DNA from: Schizochytrium sp. TIO01
Taxonomy: Eukaryota > Sar > Bigyra > Thraustochytrida > Thraustochytriidae
Reading direction: 5' to 3'
DNA length: 64,000 nucleotides
NCBI GenBank assembly: GCA_004764695.1
Contig: SMSO01000004.1
Coordinates: 771,501 to 835,500 of the forward strand
Part shown: positions 22,228-32,211 of the stretch, in pieces
Layout of the letters: the number at the start of each line of letters is the position of its first letter
Position numbering within the stretch: position 1 is the stretch's first letter
Program-made: the position numbers and the translations under genes
The notes under the pieces: model-generated
What the model saw: only the letters and a program-made list of their open reading frames with translations
What the model was told of the DNA's origin: nothing
Databases searched by the model: none

Positions 22228-23925
22228 ATGAGTAGCAAATTTAATCTAGACACAATGTCCATGAATCCTAGAATAGATCTTATGCCCATTGGCATCAGAC
22301 GAGGTCTCCTCATGTGTGATGCAGACGAGGTCGCGGTGAATTTCGCATGGTTTGTCAGTCTTCTTTTCTTCCTCTGTGCTGGCGGGGCTATGGACATTGT
22401 GGTCATTGTTAAACTGATTCTCGCTCTTCGATCAAGGCGAAAACAACAAGCAGCGAAGAAGTATATCAAGGAGGAAAATGCTTCCCAAGCGCTGTCTCCT
22501 AAGTCAAAAAGTATGCAGTCAAAGACAAGAACCTCAACAGATGATGGCGAAGCGTCGGAAGCAAATACAAATATCGCATTGAAACGTCTTTTGTTTCAAA
22601 AAATGAATCGTGGTTATGTTGATGACGATGATGGCTATGTTGAAGAAGGCAACAGTGTACGCAGAAGTACGGTAGCTCCCGGACGTGAGCCCTGGGAGAT
22701 TGATGTAAAAAAAATCAAATTTGACAAACGTATTGGTGCTGGTAACTTCGGAGAAGTCTGGGTTGGTACCTGGATGCAGTCAAAGGTTGCTATCAAAACA
22801 GTTATTCGAGGAATGTCCAAACGACAAGAGTTTGTTGACAAGTTTGTCGAAGAGATCAAGCTAATGAGTGAATTGCAACATCCCAATGTTGTCATGTTTC
22901 TTGGTGCTTCAATTCAGCCACCACATATTTGCCTCGTTCTTGAGTACTGCGTGCATGGTAATCTTGTCGAGTTTCTGCAGTCTGCTCGTGAAAAAGACAT
23001 TGCTATCACCATGCATCTTATCCTAAAGATTGCCCTAGACATTGCTCGTGGAATCAAGTATTTGCATGACAAGATGCAGATTATTCAAAGAGATATCAAG
23101 GGGCGAAACGTTCTCATCGACGAAAACCTTAATGGCAAGATCTCTGATTTTGGATTGTCAAGAATAAAGAAGGATACTGATGCAGGACTCACGGCGTGCG
23201 GTACTCCTGCGTGGACAGCCCCAGAAGTTGTCCGGATGGAGGAATATACAGAGAAGGTTGATGTTTATTCGTTTGCAGTGGTGCTTTGGGAACTTATCAC
23301 ACAAAGCGAGCCATATGATGGTGAAGGAGGTATTCAAATTGCATATGCGGCTGCAGAGCAAGGCTTGAGACCCCCAATACCAGAGTTCACCCCAGAGAGA
23401 TATAGTAAGCTCATGGTTCAATGCTGGGCAGACTCTCCGGATGATCGTCCACCTTTTTCAGAAATTCTGGAACGCCTTTTCCAGATGATGAAAGATGAAA
23501 GCGACCCGTGCAAGGCTGCAGAATTCTATTTTGGGACCAAGAGGCAGAACTATGACATTGTCGATATTGAACGCCTTCTTGATGACAACGAGCTGTACAA
23601 AGGAATGTTTCAAGAAGACTACACTGCAATCGTACAGGAGCGCAAAGAGCTTTTGAAAAAAGAGCTTTTGCGGTCGCAATCACATGACTCGCGACGTGCA
23701 ACTGATGATTGTAACGGATTTGTATCTCTTCAACATCATGCTCCAAACAACAAGGCGACAATAATGCAAACTTTGTTACCGCTTCGCTTGCGTCAGACGA
23801 TGGTAGACGCTGAGATGGAAGATTTGGATAAAGGCGAATCTTTCAAAACACGCCGTGAGTCTGTAGCGGTAGTTCAGTCCCCGCCAAGCCTTGAACCTGG
23901 AATGAGCCGTCGATTTTCCCTCTAA
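22228..23925 (+). CDS. Membrane-anchored TKL-family protein kinase
   Basis: A 565-residue protein with one hydrophobic helix near residues 38-63, a basic stop-transfer stretch (RSRRKQQAAKK), an acidic Ser/Thr-rich linker, and a TKL/Raf-like kinase domain from about residue 163 to 420. The glycine loop GAGNFGEV starts at residue 170, VAIK carries the ATP-binding Lys, the catalytic loop is IIQRDIKGRN with Asp289, and DFG starts at 307. GTPAWTAPEV and DVYSFAVVLWEL mark the activation-segment end and the helix that follows. All catalytic residues are present, but the HRD histidine is Gln (QRD). The ATG at 22228 follows a non-ATG open stretch. There is no signal peptide and little extracellular sequence, so ligand sensing would need partners. 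Confidence 0.9.
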   Translation: MSSKFNLDTMSMNPRIDLMPIGIRRGLLMCDADEVAVNFAWFVSLLFFLCAGGAMDIVVIVKLILALRSRRKQQAAKKYIKEENASQALSPKSKSMQSKTRTSTDDGEASEANTNIALKRLLFQKMNRGYVDDDDGYVEEGNSVRRSTVAPGREPWEIDVKKIKFDKRIGAGNFGEVWVGTWMQSKVAIKTVIRGMSKRQEFVDKFVEEIKLMSELQHPNVVMFLGASIQPPHICLVLEYCVHGNLVEFLQSAREKDIAITMHLILKIALDIARGIKYLHDKMQIIQRDIKGRNVLIDENLNGKISDFGLSRIKKDTDAGLTACGTPAWTAPEVVRMEEYTEKVDVYSFAVVLWELITQSEPYDGEGGIQIAYAAAEQGLRPPIPEFTPERYSKLMVQCWADSPDDRPPFSEILERLFQMMKDESDPCKAAEFYFGTKRQNYDIVDIERLLDDNELYKGMFQEDYTAIVQERKELLKKELLRSQSHDSRRATDDCNGFVSLQHHAPNNKATIMQTLLPLRLRQTMVDAEMEDLDKGESFKTRRESVAVVQSPPSLEPGMSRRFSL

Positions 23926-25237
23926 ATGTATTCTTTCAAGGTAGTTACTGCCCATGCACCCTAGCTTTCTTGAAGAAGCCCGTCTCTCATAAAGGGACTG
24001 TCCAGCGAGATCATTGCTTCCTGGAAACGGAAACTACAATCTCTCAGGCTTCTAAGACTTGAAGTTTAGAATAATCTTCCGGCACTTGGGAAAAAAAAAA
24101 ATGCTTTTGGAGACCTGATTCTATTCTTTCAAGAAATAACAACCAGAGCTATTTTGCTCGTCAATATAAAAACAATGTAAACTAGCACTTTTTGAATGAT
24201 GAAAATATGCAAAACTCTTTTAACTTTCATCCTCATTCACTCACTGAGCCTCGTAATCTTATTGACTCAAAGAGAAATTTCGTAAATCAAAACCTATGAG
24301 CTGGTTTGCTGATACTATATGGCAGTTTTTTTTATTTTTATACGAGGTGGTTTTGTCCTGTATTCCTTCGATGTATTTGCGGTGTGCATTGTTATGGATT
24401 GTACATTTCCTATGAATTTCTTTCGTGTATGCACCCTCTGTTTGGAATACAAGCATGGATTTCACAAGGTTATTCTACGTATATCTAATTTTGAGCATTT
24501 TTCTTTAATAAAACACAGCCGTTTGGATTATATGCCAATACTCGCTGAACAACCAGACTCTTTCGCCCATTGCTCCAAAATTTCGCGTTAGCGATGAGAG
24601 AACAACATATCTTCTGTGGACATGGCCTACACCCTACTTGCATGGATTATTGAGAGTTTTTAAGGAGACCAAATAAAAATCACTTTCAAGTCACCGTTCT
24701 CTCAGCCTTTTATTCCTTCCTCTTCGAGGAAATGGCCACCTGGAACTGCTGTTATACTATACACTAAAATAGATACAAGTGAAGTAAAATAAGCTTAAAG
24801 TGAAAATATTGAGTTTGTTCTACTGTACATTTTGTCTTCTCATTGGGACTGACGAGGAGGAAGAGGCGGTGCTGGCAGGCAGACAAAACTCCAAGGTAGT
24901 CGTGCCGCAACCGATGCGCTTGACGCTTGGATCGCAAAGAGCCAAGTTCGCGTCATCGCGCGATCCATGGCACGCCCGCTAGCGCCTCCGCGCAAGACCC
25001 TCAGCCGGGCCCGCGCGGAGGCGTCTTACAGACAAGATTGCCAGTTGTCGTTGGCGCCCGGGGAATCTCATACCACTTCGAGCTCCTTTCCAGCTCTGCC
25101 TTCGCGCTCTTTGCAGCTGCAGCTTTCGAAGGGTCCAGAACTTCGTACACGGGGCCTTAGAAAACCGTATTTCTGCAACAAAATCTTCTTCCCAGTCCCT
25201 CCAAAATGGGCCTGAGAAGCGGCAGCGACGCAGAGTC
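23926..25237. other. Intergenic region between kinase and mannosidase genes
   Basis: 1.3 kb: AT-rich 3' flank of the kinase, then a GC-rich segment from about 24.85 to 25.2 kb just before the mannosidase. The mannosidase frame is open back to a TAG at 24980 but lacks an ATG. An ATG at 25206 is in another frame. No separate gene was recognised. Confidence 0.55.
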
Positions 25238-28200
25238 TTGGGAGCCGGATCTCTGCATAGAAGGCGTCACGGCGTGACCATTGTGGCAATTGTAATATTT
25301 ACAAGCCTGATACTTTTAAGTCTCGTGGATATCTCTTTTGCAGGGTTCTATGACAACAATGACTTTGGCTTGGAAGGCGACGAGGCTGAAGTTAATCTCG
25401 TGATCCACGTGGTGCCACATTCGCACGTGGATGCCGGCTGGCTAGAACCCGCGGAGACTACCCTGGAGTCTGCAGCGAGCGTCATATTATCAAAGGTACT
25501 CGAGCAGCTTGATAATGCACCAGACCGGAGGTTTGTGTGGGCTGAAACAATGCTATTTAGAAAATGGTATGCTGGGCTTGGGCAAGGCGACAAAATGCGG
25601 TTGAGAAAACTTGTTGCGAGCGGCAGATTTGAGTTTGTTGGAGGCGGAGTTGTGGAGCACGACGAAGCCCTGAATACCTGGGACGCTGTCGTTGACCAGA
25701 TGACGGATGGTCATGAGTGGCTAGAACAGCATCTTGGGGTAAGGCCTACGGTCGCTTGGCAAGCGGATAGTGCAGGTCACAGTGATGCTACTCCGGCACT
25801 ACTCTCACAGATGGGCTTTGAGGCGTTGTTCCTCGGCCGTGTGCACTTCCGTGTTAGACAACAATTCAGCAACCAAAAACATCTTGAGTTCATCTGGCGC
25901 GGAAAGGACCTCGGTGGCGCCCGAGATCGTGGCACAGAGGCGTGGAAGCCTGGCGATGTTTTCACACATATTATGTACAATGGCTTTGCAGCACCCGAAG
26001 GGTATGATTTTGAAAGCGGTAAGGGTGTACGTCAGGTCACAAACCCAAAGCGTAGAGCTGAGCGCCTCGTGGATGAACTCCGTAAGTGGGCAGCGAGCTA
26101 TCGCACACACCACCTCTTTGTACCCTTTGGCGATACGACCCGCTTCATCGAAGCTGACAAGCAATATACAAACATGGAGAAGCTCATGGTCTTCATCAAC
26201 AGGAACATTCCTGATGTCCAGATCCGCTTCTCAACTCCCACAGAATATCTCCGCAGTGTTCGCGAGACCGCTGCGGTGACTGCTCTTGAATTTCCCCAGT
26301 ACGTTGGTGATTTCTTCCCATACGCAGACCATAAGGACTCATACTGGTCTGGTTTATTCTCTTCGCGTATGAAGTTCAAGGAGAACGTACGAGACATTTC
26401 AGCACTAGCGCATACTGCTGAGATATTTTTTGCTTTAGCCCGGGCAAGGGCCACTGCGCTTGGTGACGCACCACGGATAAAGTCGATCATCAATGGCCAA
26501 GTTGAAGCAGAAGCTCAACAAGCCCCATTGGATTGGGACACAAAACTATTCCAAGACCTTGGCCGTTTACGTGAAGTCTCCACTTGGATGACTCACCATC
26601 ATGCCATTACTGGTGCAAGTCGAGCGCAAGTAATTCAGGATTTTATGAGTAATATGCGACAGGCCCAGCAGAGTGGAATATCCGTTCTGGAAGCCTCCCT
26701 CGCTCAATTACTTACTAAGCGAAGCGCCGACTTCAAGGCCACGGGGCCCCGGGTTCGTCCAGTATTGACAGATGTTCCTTTCAACCTGGAAGAAGATCTT
26801 CGTGCAATTGCTGAAGAAACAGGCGCAGCAAGCGCAGTTCAACATCCAATTATCGTATACAATCCTGACCCTGTCGAGCGCGTAGAGATTGTGCATATTT
26901 ACGTCGGCGCAGACTGGCGCATGCTTCGACATGTACACGTTGTAGACCACAACGGCGTTCCAGTTCGTGCTCAACTCCATCACTTGCTCGCGACTGTAAT
27001 CAAGAACTCGCGCAATGTTGGGGGAATGATGGGTCGTCCCGGAGGCCGGATGCCCGGTGGTCGAGGTGGCGTGGGCATGGGTGCAGGTGCAGGTGCGGGA
27101 ATGGGCGCTGGCGGCATGGGTATGGGCGCTGGTGGCATGGGTGTGGGCGCTGGTCAACGCAATCGTGGTGGAGGTCCAGGCATGGGCCGAGCCAATAATC
27201 AACGCTTTGACTTTAATGACCCTTACATGCAGAACAACAACAACTACAATGACCCATATGGCGCTGGTGGAAATGCAGGAATTGGTATGCAGGGAGGTCG
27301 CGGAGGGGTTGGAGCTGGCATGCCAGGAGGCTTCGCGAGTGGCGCTTCTGCTGCAGCTGGTGGTGGCATGGGTTTTGGGGCCACTCGGGGTGCTGCTATG
27401 GGCGGCGGTGCCCCAGGTGGATTCGGCGATCCTGCTGGGATGCCACGTGGAAATCGCATGCGTGGTGGTGGCGGGGTAGCTGGAATGCAACAACAACCAG
27501 GAATGGGCATGAACAATAACTTCGGGGGCGCAGGAGGGGATTACTATGCTGCAGCAGGCTTTGATAATCGCGGAGCTGCTGGTATGAACGGTCGTCGGAG
27601 ACTGAACGTGGTGATGCCCGATGGACCTCTCGATGGAGGGAGGTCATTAGATGCGCAGGGAGCCGGCGGCCCGGCGGACCAATCTCGAATTTTTCTATCC
27701 TTCGCTGTTCGTGTCCCCCCATTGGGCGTCGCTACTTTTTTTTGCTTCACATCTTCGCCGCGAGACCGCATGAAGAATTCACAACTAGGCAGTGCTTCCA
27801 CTCCTGTCACGAAATTATATAATTTGGCAAATGGCAAAATTCTTGCTAACCGTCCTTCGGCGCCTCGTATGAACGGAGGAGGTGTACCAGGTATGGGTCA
27901 AGGCGTTCCAGGCGGATTCGGCGCTGGGGCTGGTGTTGGCTTTGGAGCTGCCCAACCGTATGGGATCGATCCTTATGGTATTGATATGGGCCGACAACAA
28001 GCTTTTCAACAGCAGCAGCAAGGCCAGGGCCAGGGCCAGCGCATGCGTGGGGGCGGTGCTGGAGCTGCTCAAGGAGCTGCTCAAGGAGGTGTAGCTGCTG
28101 ACGCAGGAACTGGGAGCAAATCAAACAAGGCCGCTAGTGGGGTTACTGAGGATGGCTTTCAGATTATGAATGAGCTTGCAAATGCTGAACGAACTCTGTC

Positions 28201-29395
28201 TATTGAAAATGAGCTCGTGCAAGTTCATGTTAACACCGCGACAGGCATGTTGCAATCAGTTCTGGACAAGCGAACGAAGCGCAACACCTTATTAAATCAA
28301 AGGTTTTTGCAGTACCCCGGCTCGCGCAGTGGTACATACTTGTTTCGTCCAGAGCCAGTTCGCGCGGTGGATTTTGGATCAAGTATCACAGTAGGATTAA
28401 CTAAGGGCCCAATGTTTGAGCAACTACAAGTGATCGGTGACAATGGCTTAGGTCAAACAATTCGAGTGTATAAGAGCCTTGAAGGAACAGATGAGGACCC
28501 CGGGGCTGCAGCTGGTGGAGCTGGGGCTGCACAAGATGGTGAATTGACTGGTGCAGTCTATGATTTGCTTGCGAGTGTTGAGATTAATGTTGTCGTCGGC
28601 TTTGAGTATGGGGTGGACACTGTTATGCGCTTAGAGACTAGCATGGACACAGATGGCATTTTTTACACAGATAACGAACTTGGTGACCTTGTGAAGCGCA
28701 CGACGCATCGTGAAGCACCCTTGGCAAGTAACATTTTCCCTGCTGTGTCTACTATCGCACTCCGTGACAACCAAGCCACGGCTGTGACTCGAATGGGGCA
28801 GGTTCTTGCCCTTGTTGGTAAAATCCCGTTCGCCGCAAGCAGTCCATTTGCTGACTCTGGCACGGGAACTATAGAGGTAATGTTGCACCGAAACCACGAA
28901 GAGGATGATGGCAGGGGTCTGGAGGAGCCACTCACAGATATGAGTACCACTCATTTCGCATGCGCACTTCTTGTCGGCACTCCGAATGAGCTTTTGGAGC
29001 GCATTCCACATGTGCAACGTCGCGTTCAAAGACCGCTACGTCAGTTTTACGCTCGTGAACACCCTGACCTTGCCAAGGTGTTGAGTCGTGAAAACTGGGC
29101 CTCTCGTTTTGTCACTTATGCTAGTTTTGTTGTAGACTCACTTCCTCGAGAAGTAGACATGCAAACTCTTCGGGCGCGCACCGCTGCGGGTGATCAAGTA
29201 CTTTTACGATTTAGAAATCTTGCAGCGAGCACTCGGACTACGATTGATCTTGCCCATGGATTTCTCGAACCAACATTTCAGATTCAAGGTCTTCCAGGAG
29301 GCAGCTCTTGCCGGTGGCGCCACCCTCCACGCTCGTTTTGGCGCGCCTTTTCGTGGATCAAGCTTTGCTTCGTTGGCTTCACATGCATCTTTTGA
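25238..29395 (+). CDS. GH38 alpha-mannosidase (Golgi mannosidase II-like), N-terminal and catalytic part
   Basis: A class II alpha-mannosidase that trims alpha-linked mannose from N-glycans in the secretory pathway. After a basic tail (HRRRHG) comes a signal-anchor helix (about residues 13-35), then the GH38 zinc motif HSHVDAGWL at 61-69 (zinc-binding His63 and Asp65). The nucleophile Asp177 is in WQADSAGHS, and the HHHAITG segment is at 453-459. Two low-complexity Gly/Met/Ala/Gln insertions (27017-27590 and 27857-28135) interrupt the C-terminal beta domains, making the protein much longer than the usual 1000-1100 residues. There is no in-frame ATG before the catalytic domain; position 25238 is a TTG, so the true start is unresolved. 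The frame ends in non-homologous sequence, and the real C-terminus continues in another frame from about 29285. Confidence 0.88.
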   Translation: MGAGSLHRRRHGVTIVAIVIFTSLILLSLVDISFAGFYDNNDFGLEGDEAEVNLVIHVVPHSHVDAGWLEPAETTLESAASVILSKVLEQLDNAPDRRFVWAETMLFRKWYAGLGQGDKMRLRKLVASGRFEFVGGGVVEHDEALNTWDAVVDQMTDGHEWLEQHLGVRPTVAWQADSAGHSDATPALLSQMGFEALFLGRVHFRVRQQFSNQKHLEFIWRGKDLGGARDRGTEAWKPGDVFTHIMYNGFAAPEGYDFESGKGVRQVTNPKRRAERLVDELRKWAASYRTHHLFVPFGDTTRFIEADKQYTNMEKLMVFINRNIPDVQIRFSTPTEYLRSVRETAAVTALEFPQYVGDFFPYADHKDSYWSGLFSSRMKFKENVRDISALAHTAEIFFALARARATALGDAPRIKSIINGQVEAEAQQAPLDWDTKLFQDLGRLREVSTWMTHHHAITGASRAQVIQDFMSNMRQAQQSGISVLEASLAQLLTKRSADFKATGPRVRPVLTDVPFNLEEDLRAIAEETGAASAVQHPIIVYNPDPVERVEIVHIYVGADWRMLRHVHVVDHNGVPVRAQLHHLLATVIKNSRNVGGMMGRPGGRMPGGRGGVGMGAGAGAGMGAGGMGMGAGGMGVGAGQRNRGGGPGMGRANNQRFDFNDPYMQNNNNYNDPYGAGGNAGIGMQGGRGGVGAGMPGGFASGASAAAGGGMGFGATRGAAMGGGAPGGFGDPAGMPRGNRMRGGGGVAGMQQQPGMGMNNNFGGAGGDYYAAAGFDNRGAAGMNGRRRLNVVMPDGPLDGGRSLDAQGAGGPADQSRIFLSFAVRVPPLGVATFFCFTSSPRDRMKNSQLGSASTPVTKLYNLANGKILANRPSAPRMNGGGVPGMGQGVPGGFGAGAGVGFGAAQPYGIDPYGIDMGRQQAFQQQQQGQGQGQRMRGGGAGAAQGAAQGGVAADAGTGSKSNKAASGVTEDGFQIMNELANAERTLSIENELVQVHVNTATGMLQSVLDKRTKRNTLLNQRFLQYPGSRSGTYLFRPEPVRAVDFGSSITVGLTKGPMFEQLQVIGDNGLGQTIRVYKSLEGTDEDPGAAAGGAGAAQDGELTGAVYDLLASVEINVVVGFEYGVDTVMRLETSMDTDGIFYTDNELGDLVKRTTHREAPLASNIFPAVSTIALRDNQATAVTRMGQVLALVGKIPFAASSPFADSGTGTIEVMLHRNHEEDDGRGLEEPLTDMSTTHFACALLVGTPNELLERIPHVQRRVQRPLRQFYAREHPDLAKVLSRENWASRFVTYASFVVDSLPREVDMQTLRARTAAGDQVLLRFRNLAASTRTTIDLAHGFLEPTFQIQGLPGGSSCRWRHPPRSFWRAFSWIKLCFVGFTCIF

Positions 29396-30347
29396 ATACA
29401 TGATGCAGCCTCGTGTGGGCTTAGCTGACGCTGGCGGTGCGCTCGGCACAACCGGTGACCCAGGTATGGATTTAGGCTCCAACGCACAGCTAGTACTTCA
29501 ACCAGGTGAAATTCGCACAATCCTTTTGACGCTATCTGTTCTTGAGGATGATAAGCGCCCTTCTTCAATGTATACTGGCACTCAAGGATCTGGGGCTTCA
29601 AGTAGTACCCGATCAAATTTCGGAAATGCTGGGAGCATGTCTGGTGGCTCATCGACGGGGCCATCCACCGGCACCAAACCTGGTGCTGGAATGTCTCAAG
29701 GTGGCATGCGTGGATCTCAAAAACAGCAACCAAAGGCTTCACAAACACAAAGTGGGGGAGCCGATTCTCTGGGTTCTTCAAGTAGCTCTAATGGGGGCAC
29801 CGTCAGCGGAAGCGGCAGTGGCGGTCTAAGCAGAGAGACAGAAGAACAAAAAGCTCGGTTAGAAGAGATTGCCCTTGAGCACCGTTCTAACATTGAAGCA
29901 ATGCAACGTCGTGTGAAGATGTACAAGTCTAACATCGACCAATTACTTGCCGATATTAAAAAGTTTGACGATCAAGGCAAGGCGTCCTTGCGTGATGCAA
30001 CTGTCGGAGACCTGAAGACACAAGAAGCATCGCTAGAACAGGCACATACTTCCTTGCAATCTTCAAAGCAAGAGTTGAAGGATGTTTTAGAACAAATCCA
30101 AACTTTGGACTCATCATACCAAATCGATACCGGCTTTATGTTTGAAGATGAAATCCGTATTCGAACTGCGGAGGCCACAGTACACGGCGCAGTTGCTGGT
30201 GCTGCTGCAATGCTTTTATTTTTGGTTGCTGGTAATTGGGTCTTTGCAGGCGGTTTGCGTCTTGCACGTTCCTATGTCCCTATTAGCGTTCGTTTTCAGG
30301 AAAAGGGCCCCACAGAAGTGGATCCAGAGATGGCCAAGCTGAACTAA
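29284..30347 (+). CDS. C-terminal continuation of the GH38 mannosidase in a shifted frame
   Basis: From about 29284 the frame one base on resumes GH38-like sequence (VFQEAALAGGATLHARFG) and the final beta-strand region (LQPGEIRTILLTL). A Ser/Gly/Thr-rich linker, a coiled coil of about 100 residues (roughly 29840-30115), a hydrophobic helix near 30180-30260, and a short tail with KGPTEVDPE follow. It has no ATG of its own at a sensible position and should be part of the upstream gene. No GT-AG intron of credible length joins the frames, so a single-base indel (biological or assembly) is the simplest explanation. If joined, the enzyme has a membrane helix at each end. Confidence 0.75.
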
Positions 30348-30845
30348 AAAGACAGCACAAATAAATTTGAAATGCTGCCTTGCTCAGATTATATACCCTT
30401 TACTACTTTTATTTGTTTATTATATGCACTGACAAAGTTTTACCCCTAACCACTTTTCACAATTTTTATGTACCAAATGAATTCTGTTGCAGACGCAGCA
30501 AAAGTTGGTTTTCCTTGTTCTAATGCAACGAACAATAAGTAAGAGAAGTTGACAAGATGTGGAGATGGACAGGGTATCAATGTTCGAAGGGAATGACAAT
30601 GAAGACCTTACCTACAACAAAGATCAAGGAGGTTTTGGTGCCCTGGGTGCCCTGGGTATCAAGGTTAAGAGCAAGCATCTCGGACTCGTATCAAAAAGTT
30701 ATGAATAAGGGAAAGTAGGAACATCATCAGAGTAGGTAAAAAAAGACAGGTATCGTTTGATTGTATAAGGGGGGTTGGGAGTAGAATAAGAGAAGTGGTG
30801 CCAATTGCTAAGTTATCATGAAAATCCGTACAAAATTTATCGCAA
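30348..30845. other. 3' intergenic region (mannosidase / H2A, convergent)
   Basis: About 500 bp that should contain the two 3' UTRs. I found no animal-type histone 3' stem-loop downstream of the H2A stop, which suggests polyadenylated histone mRNA. Two adjacent GGTGCCCTGG-like units (near 30637-30655) form a tiny direct repeat. Confidence 0.5.
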
Positions 30846-31247
30846 TCAGTAGTCCTGGGAAGCGGAGACCTTGCCGGCCTTCTTCTTGCTGGGCATGAGC
30901 ACAGCGTGGATGTTGGGCAAAACACCACCAGAGGCGATGGTCACGTTACCGAGAAGCTTGTTAAGCTCCTCGTCATTGCGGACGGCGAGCTGGATGTGAC
31001 GCGGGATAATACGGGCCTTCTTGTTGTCGCGGGCGGCGTTACCTGCGAGCTCGAGGATCTCTGCGGCCAAGTACTCAAGGACGGCAGCCATGTACACAGG
31101 GGCGCCACCACCGACGCGGTTGGCGTAGCCGCCCTTCTTCAAGTAACGAGCGATACGACCAACGGGGAACTGGAGACCAGCCTTGGCAGAGCGAGTCGTG
31201 GACTTGCCCGACTTCTTGCCGCGTCCTCCCTTGCCTTTGCCGGACAT
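30846..31247 (-). CDS. Histone H2A with H2A.X-type SQDY tail
   Basis: A 133-residue core histone H2A. The basic N-terminus [15 protein letters not shown] precedes [17 protein letters not shown], the acidic-patch region ([15 protein letters not shown]), [20 protein letters not shown] and [13 protein letters not shown]. The C-terminus ends SASQDY, matching the SQ(D/E)-hydrophobic motif that is phosphorylated at DNA breaks in H2A.X. The gene is divergent from H2B, sharing a 601-bp promoter. It is intronless with C-rich codons, as expected for strong S-phase expression. Because it is paired with H2B it is probably the bulk H2A, with the damage-response motif in the canonical protein as in yeast. 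Confidence 0.98.
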   Translation of the reverse strand: MSGKGKGGRGKKSGKSTTRSAKAGLQFPVGRIARYLKKGGYANRVGGGAPVYMAAVLEYLAAEILELAGNAARDNKKARIIPRHIQLAVRNDEELNKLLGNVTIASGGVLPNIHAVLMPSKKKAGKVSASQDY

Positions 31248-31848
31248 TCTTCTAGTCTAGTGTTCTGCTGCTGCAATTGCTGCTGCTAATTTAATCTTTG
31301 AGTTTGGGTTTTGGTTTTGCTTCTGCCCACCATCTTCTCCATACCTATCGCAATTCCAAGATCTCCATTTAGTGCCTTACTTATCTATTGCTTTTTCCTC
31401 TTCCATGTATTCCCATTCGTCGCACAGCTTAGTTAACAAACACACACCCGCATCCTACTAGCCTCCTACCACTACCCCTAATAGTGCTCCCATCCGTCAA
31501 AAATTCCCTTCCTGATTTTTTCCCTTGGGTCTCACCGCCGTCGTTAGGCTCGTGGTTATAATGCACGCAGTCCGTTGGTATAGCGCACGCTGTTGAGAGC
31601 GATATAACCATGGTGATTACAAGAGAAGTAGGGGGACCGTACGTGATAAGACGCCGTGTATGACTGGCAACTGGTTTGCGCAGGGTCGAAGTAAGAGGGA
31701 AAAAAATGTATGGGGCAAAAATCGAAGGGGAAAAAGACTTCGGGAGCGGCGGCGGCGAAGACAAACCAGATGGCGGTGGCAGCAAACCCCAAACCTGAAG
31801 AGTTCTGAGCAACAGAGCAAAACTTAGACATACATACAAACAAGCAAG
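31248..31848. promoter_or_regulatory. Shared bidirectional H2A/H2B promoter
   Basis: The 601-bp gap between two head-to-head core histone genes should drive both. It holds a short GCT/GCA-rich leader beside H2A and an A-rich leader ending CAAGCAAG just before the H2B ATG. I could not assign TATA, CCAAT or octamer elements with confidence. Confidence 0.6.
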
Positions 31849-32211
31849 ATGGCCGGCGGAAGCAAGACTGTGGCCAAGAAGGCTGCCAAGAAGGCCACGA
31901 AGACTTCGGGCGACAAGTCCAAGAAGTCGAAGAAGCGCACGGAAACGTACTCTTCCTACATCTACAAGGTGCTCAAGCAGGTGCACCCTGACACTGGTAT
32001 CTCCAAGAAGTCCATGAGCATCATGAACTCCTTCATCAACGACGTATTCGAGCGCCTCGCCACCGAGGCTGGCAAGCTCGGCAAGTACAACGACAAGGCC
32101 ACCCTCTCCTCCCGCGAGGTCCAGACTGCCGTGCGCCTTGTGCTCCCCGGCGAGCTTGCCAAGCACGCCGTCTCTGAGGGCACCAAGGCCGTCACCAAGT
32201 TCACCAGCTAA
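31849..32211 (+). CDS. Histone H2B
   Basis: A 120-residue H2B. A Lys/Ala/Ser-rich tail (about 30 residues) is followed by the histone fold: [40 protein letters not shown], then STRE-equivalent [20 protein letters not shown] and a C-terminal helix ending VTKFTS. The lysine in the C-terminal helix (GTKAVTKF) corresponds to the ubiquitylated position in other H2Bs (family knowledge). The ATG at 31849 is the first in frame and follows an A-rich leader. It is intronless, with strong C-ending codon bias matching H2A. Confidence 0.98.
   Translation: MAGGSKTVAKKAAKKATKTSGDKSKKSKKRTETYSSYIYKVLKQVHPDTGISKKSMSIMNSFINDVFERLATEAGKLGKYNDKATLSSREVQTAVRLVLPGELAKHAVSEGTKAVTKFTS

Noticed and set aside
27057-27516. 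Open frames on other strands and frames within the Gly/Met-rich insertion
   Set aside because: GC-rich repeat-like codons remove stops in all frames; only the GH38 frame is continuous with conserved sequence on both sides.
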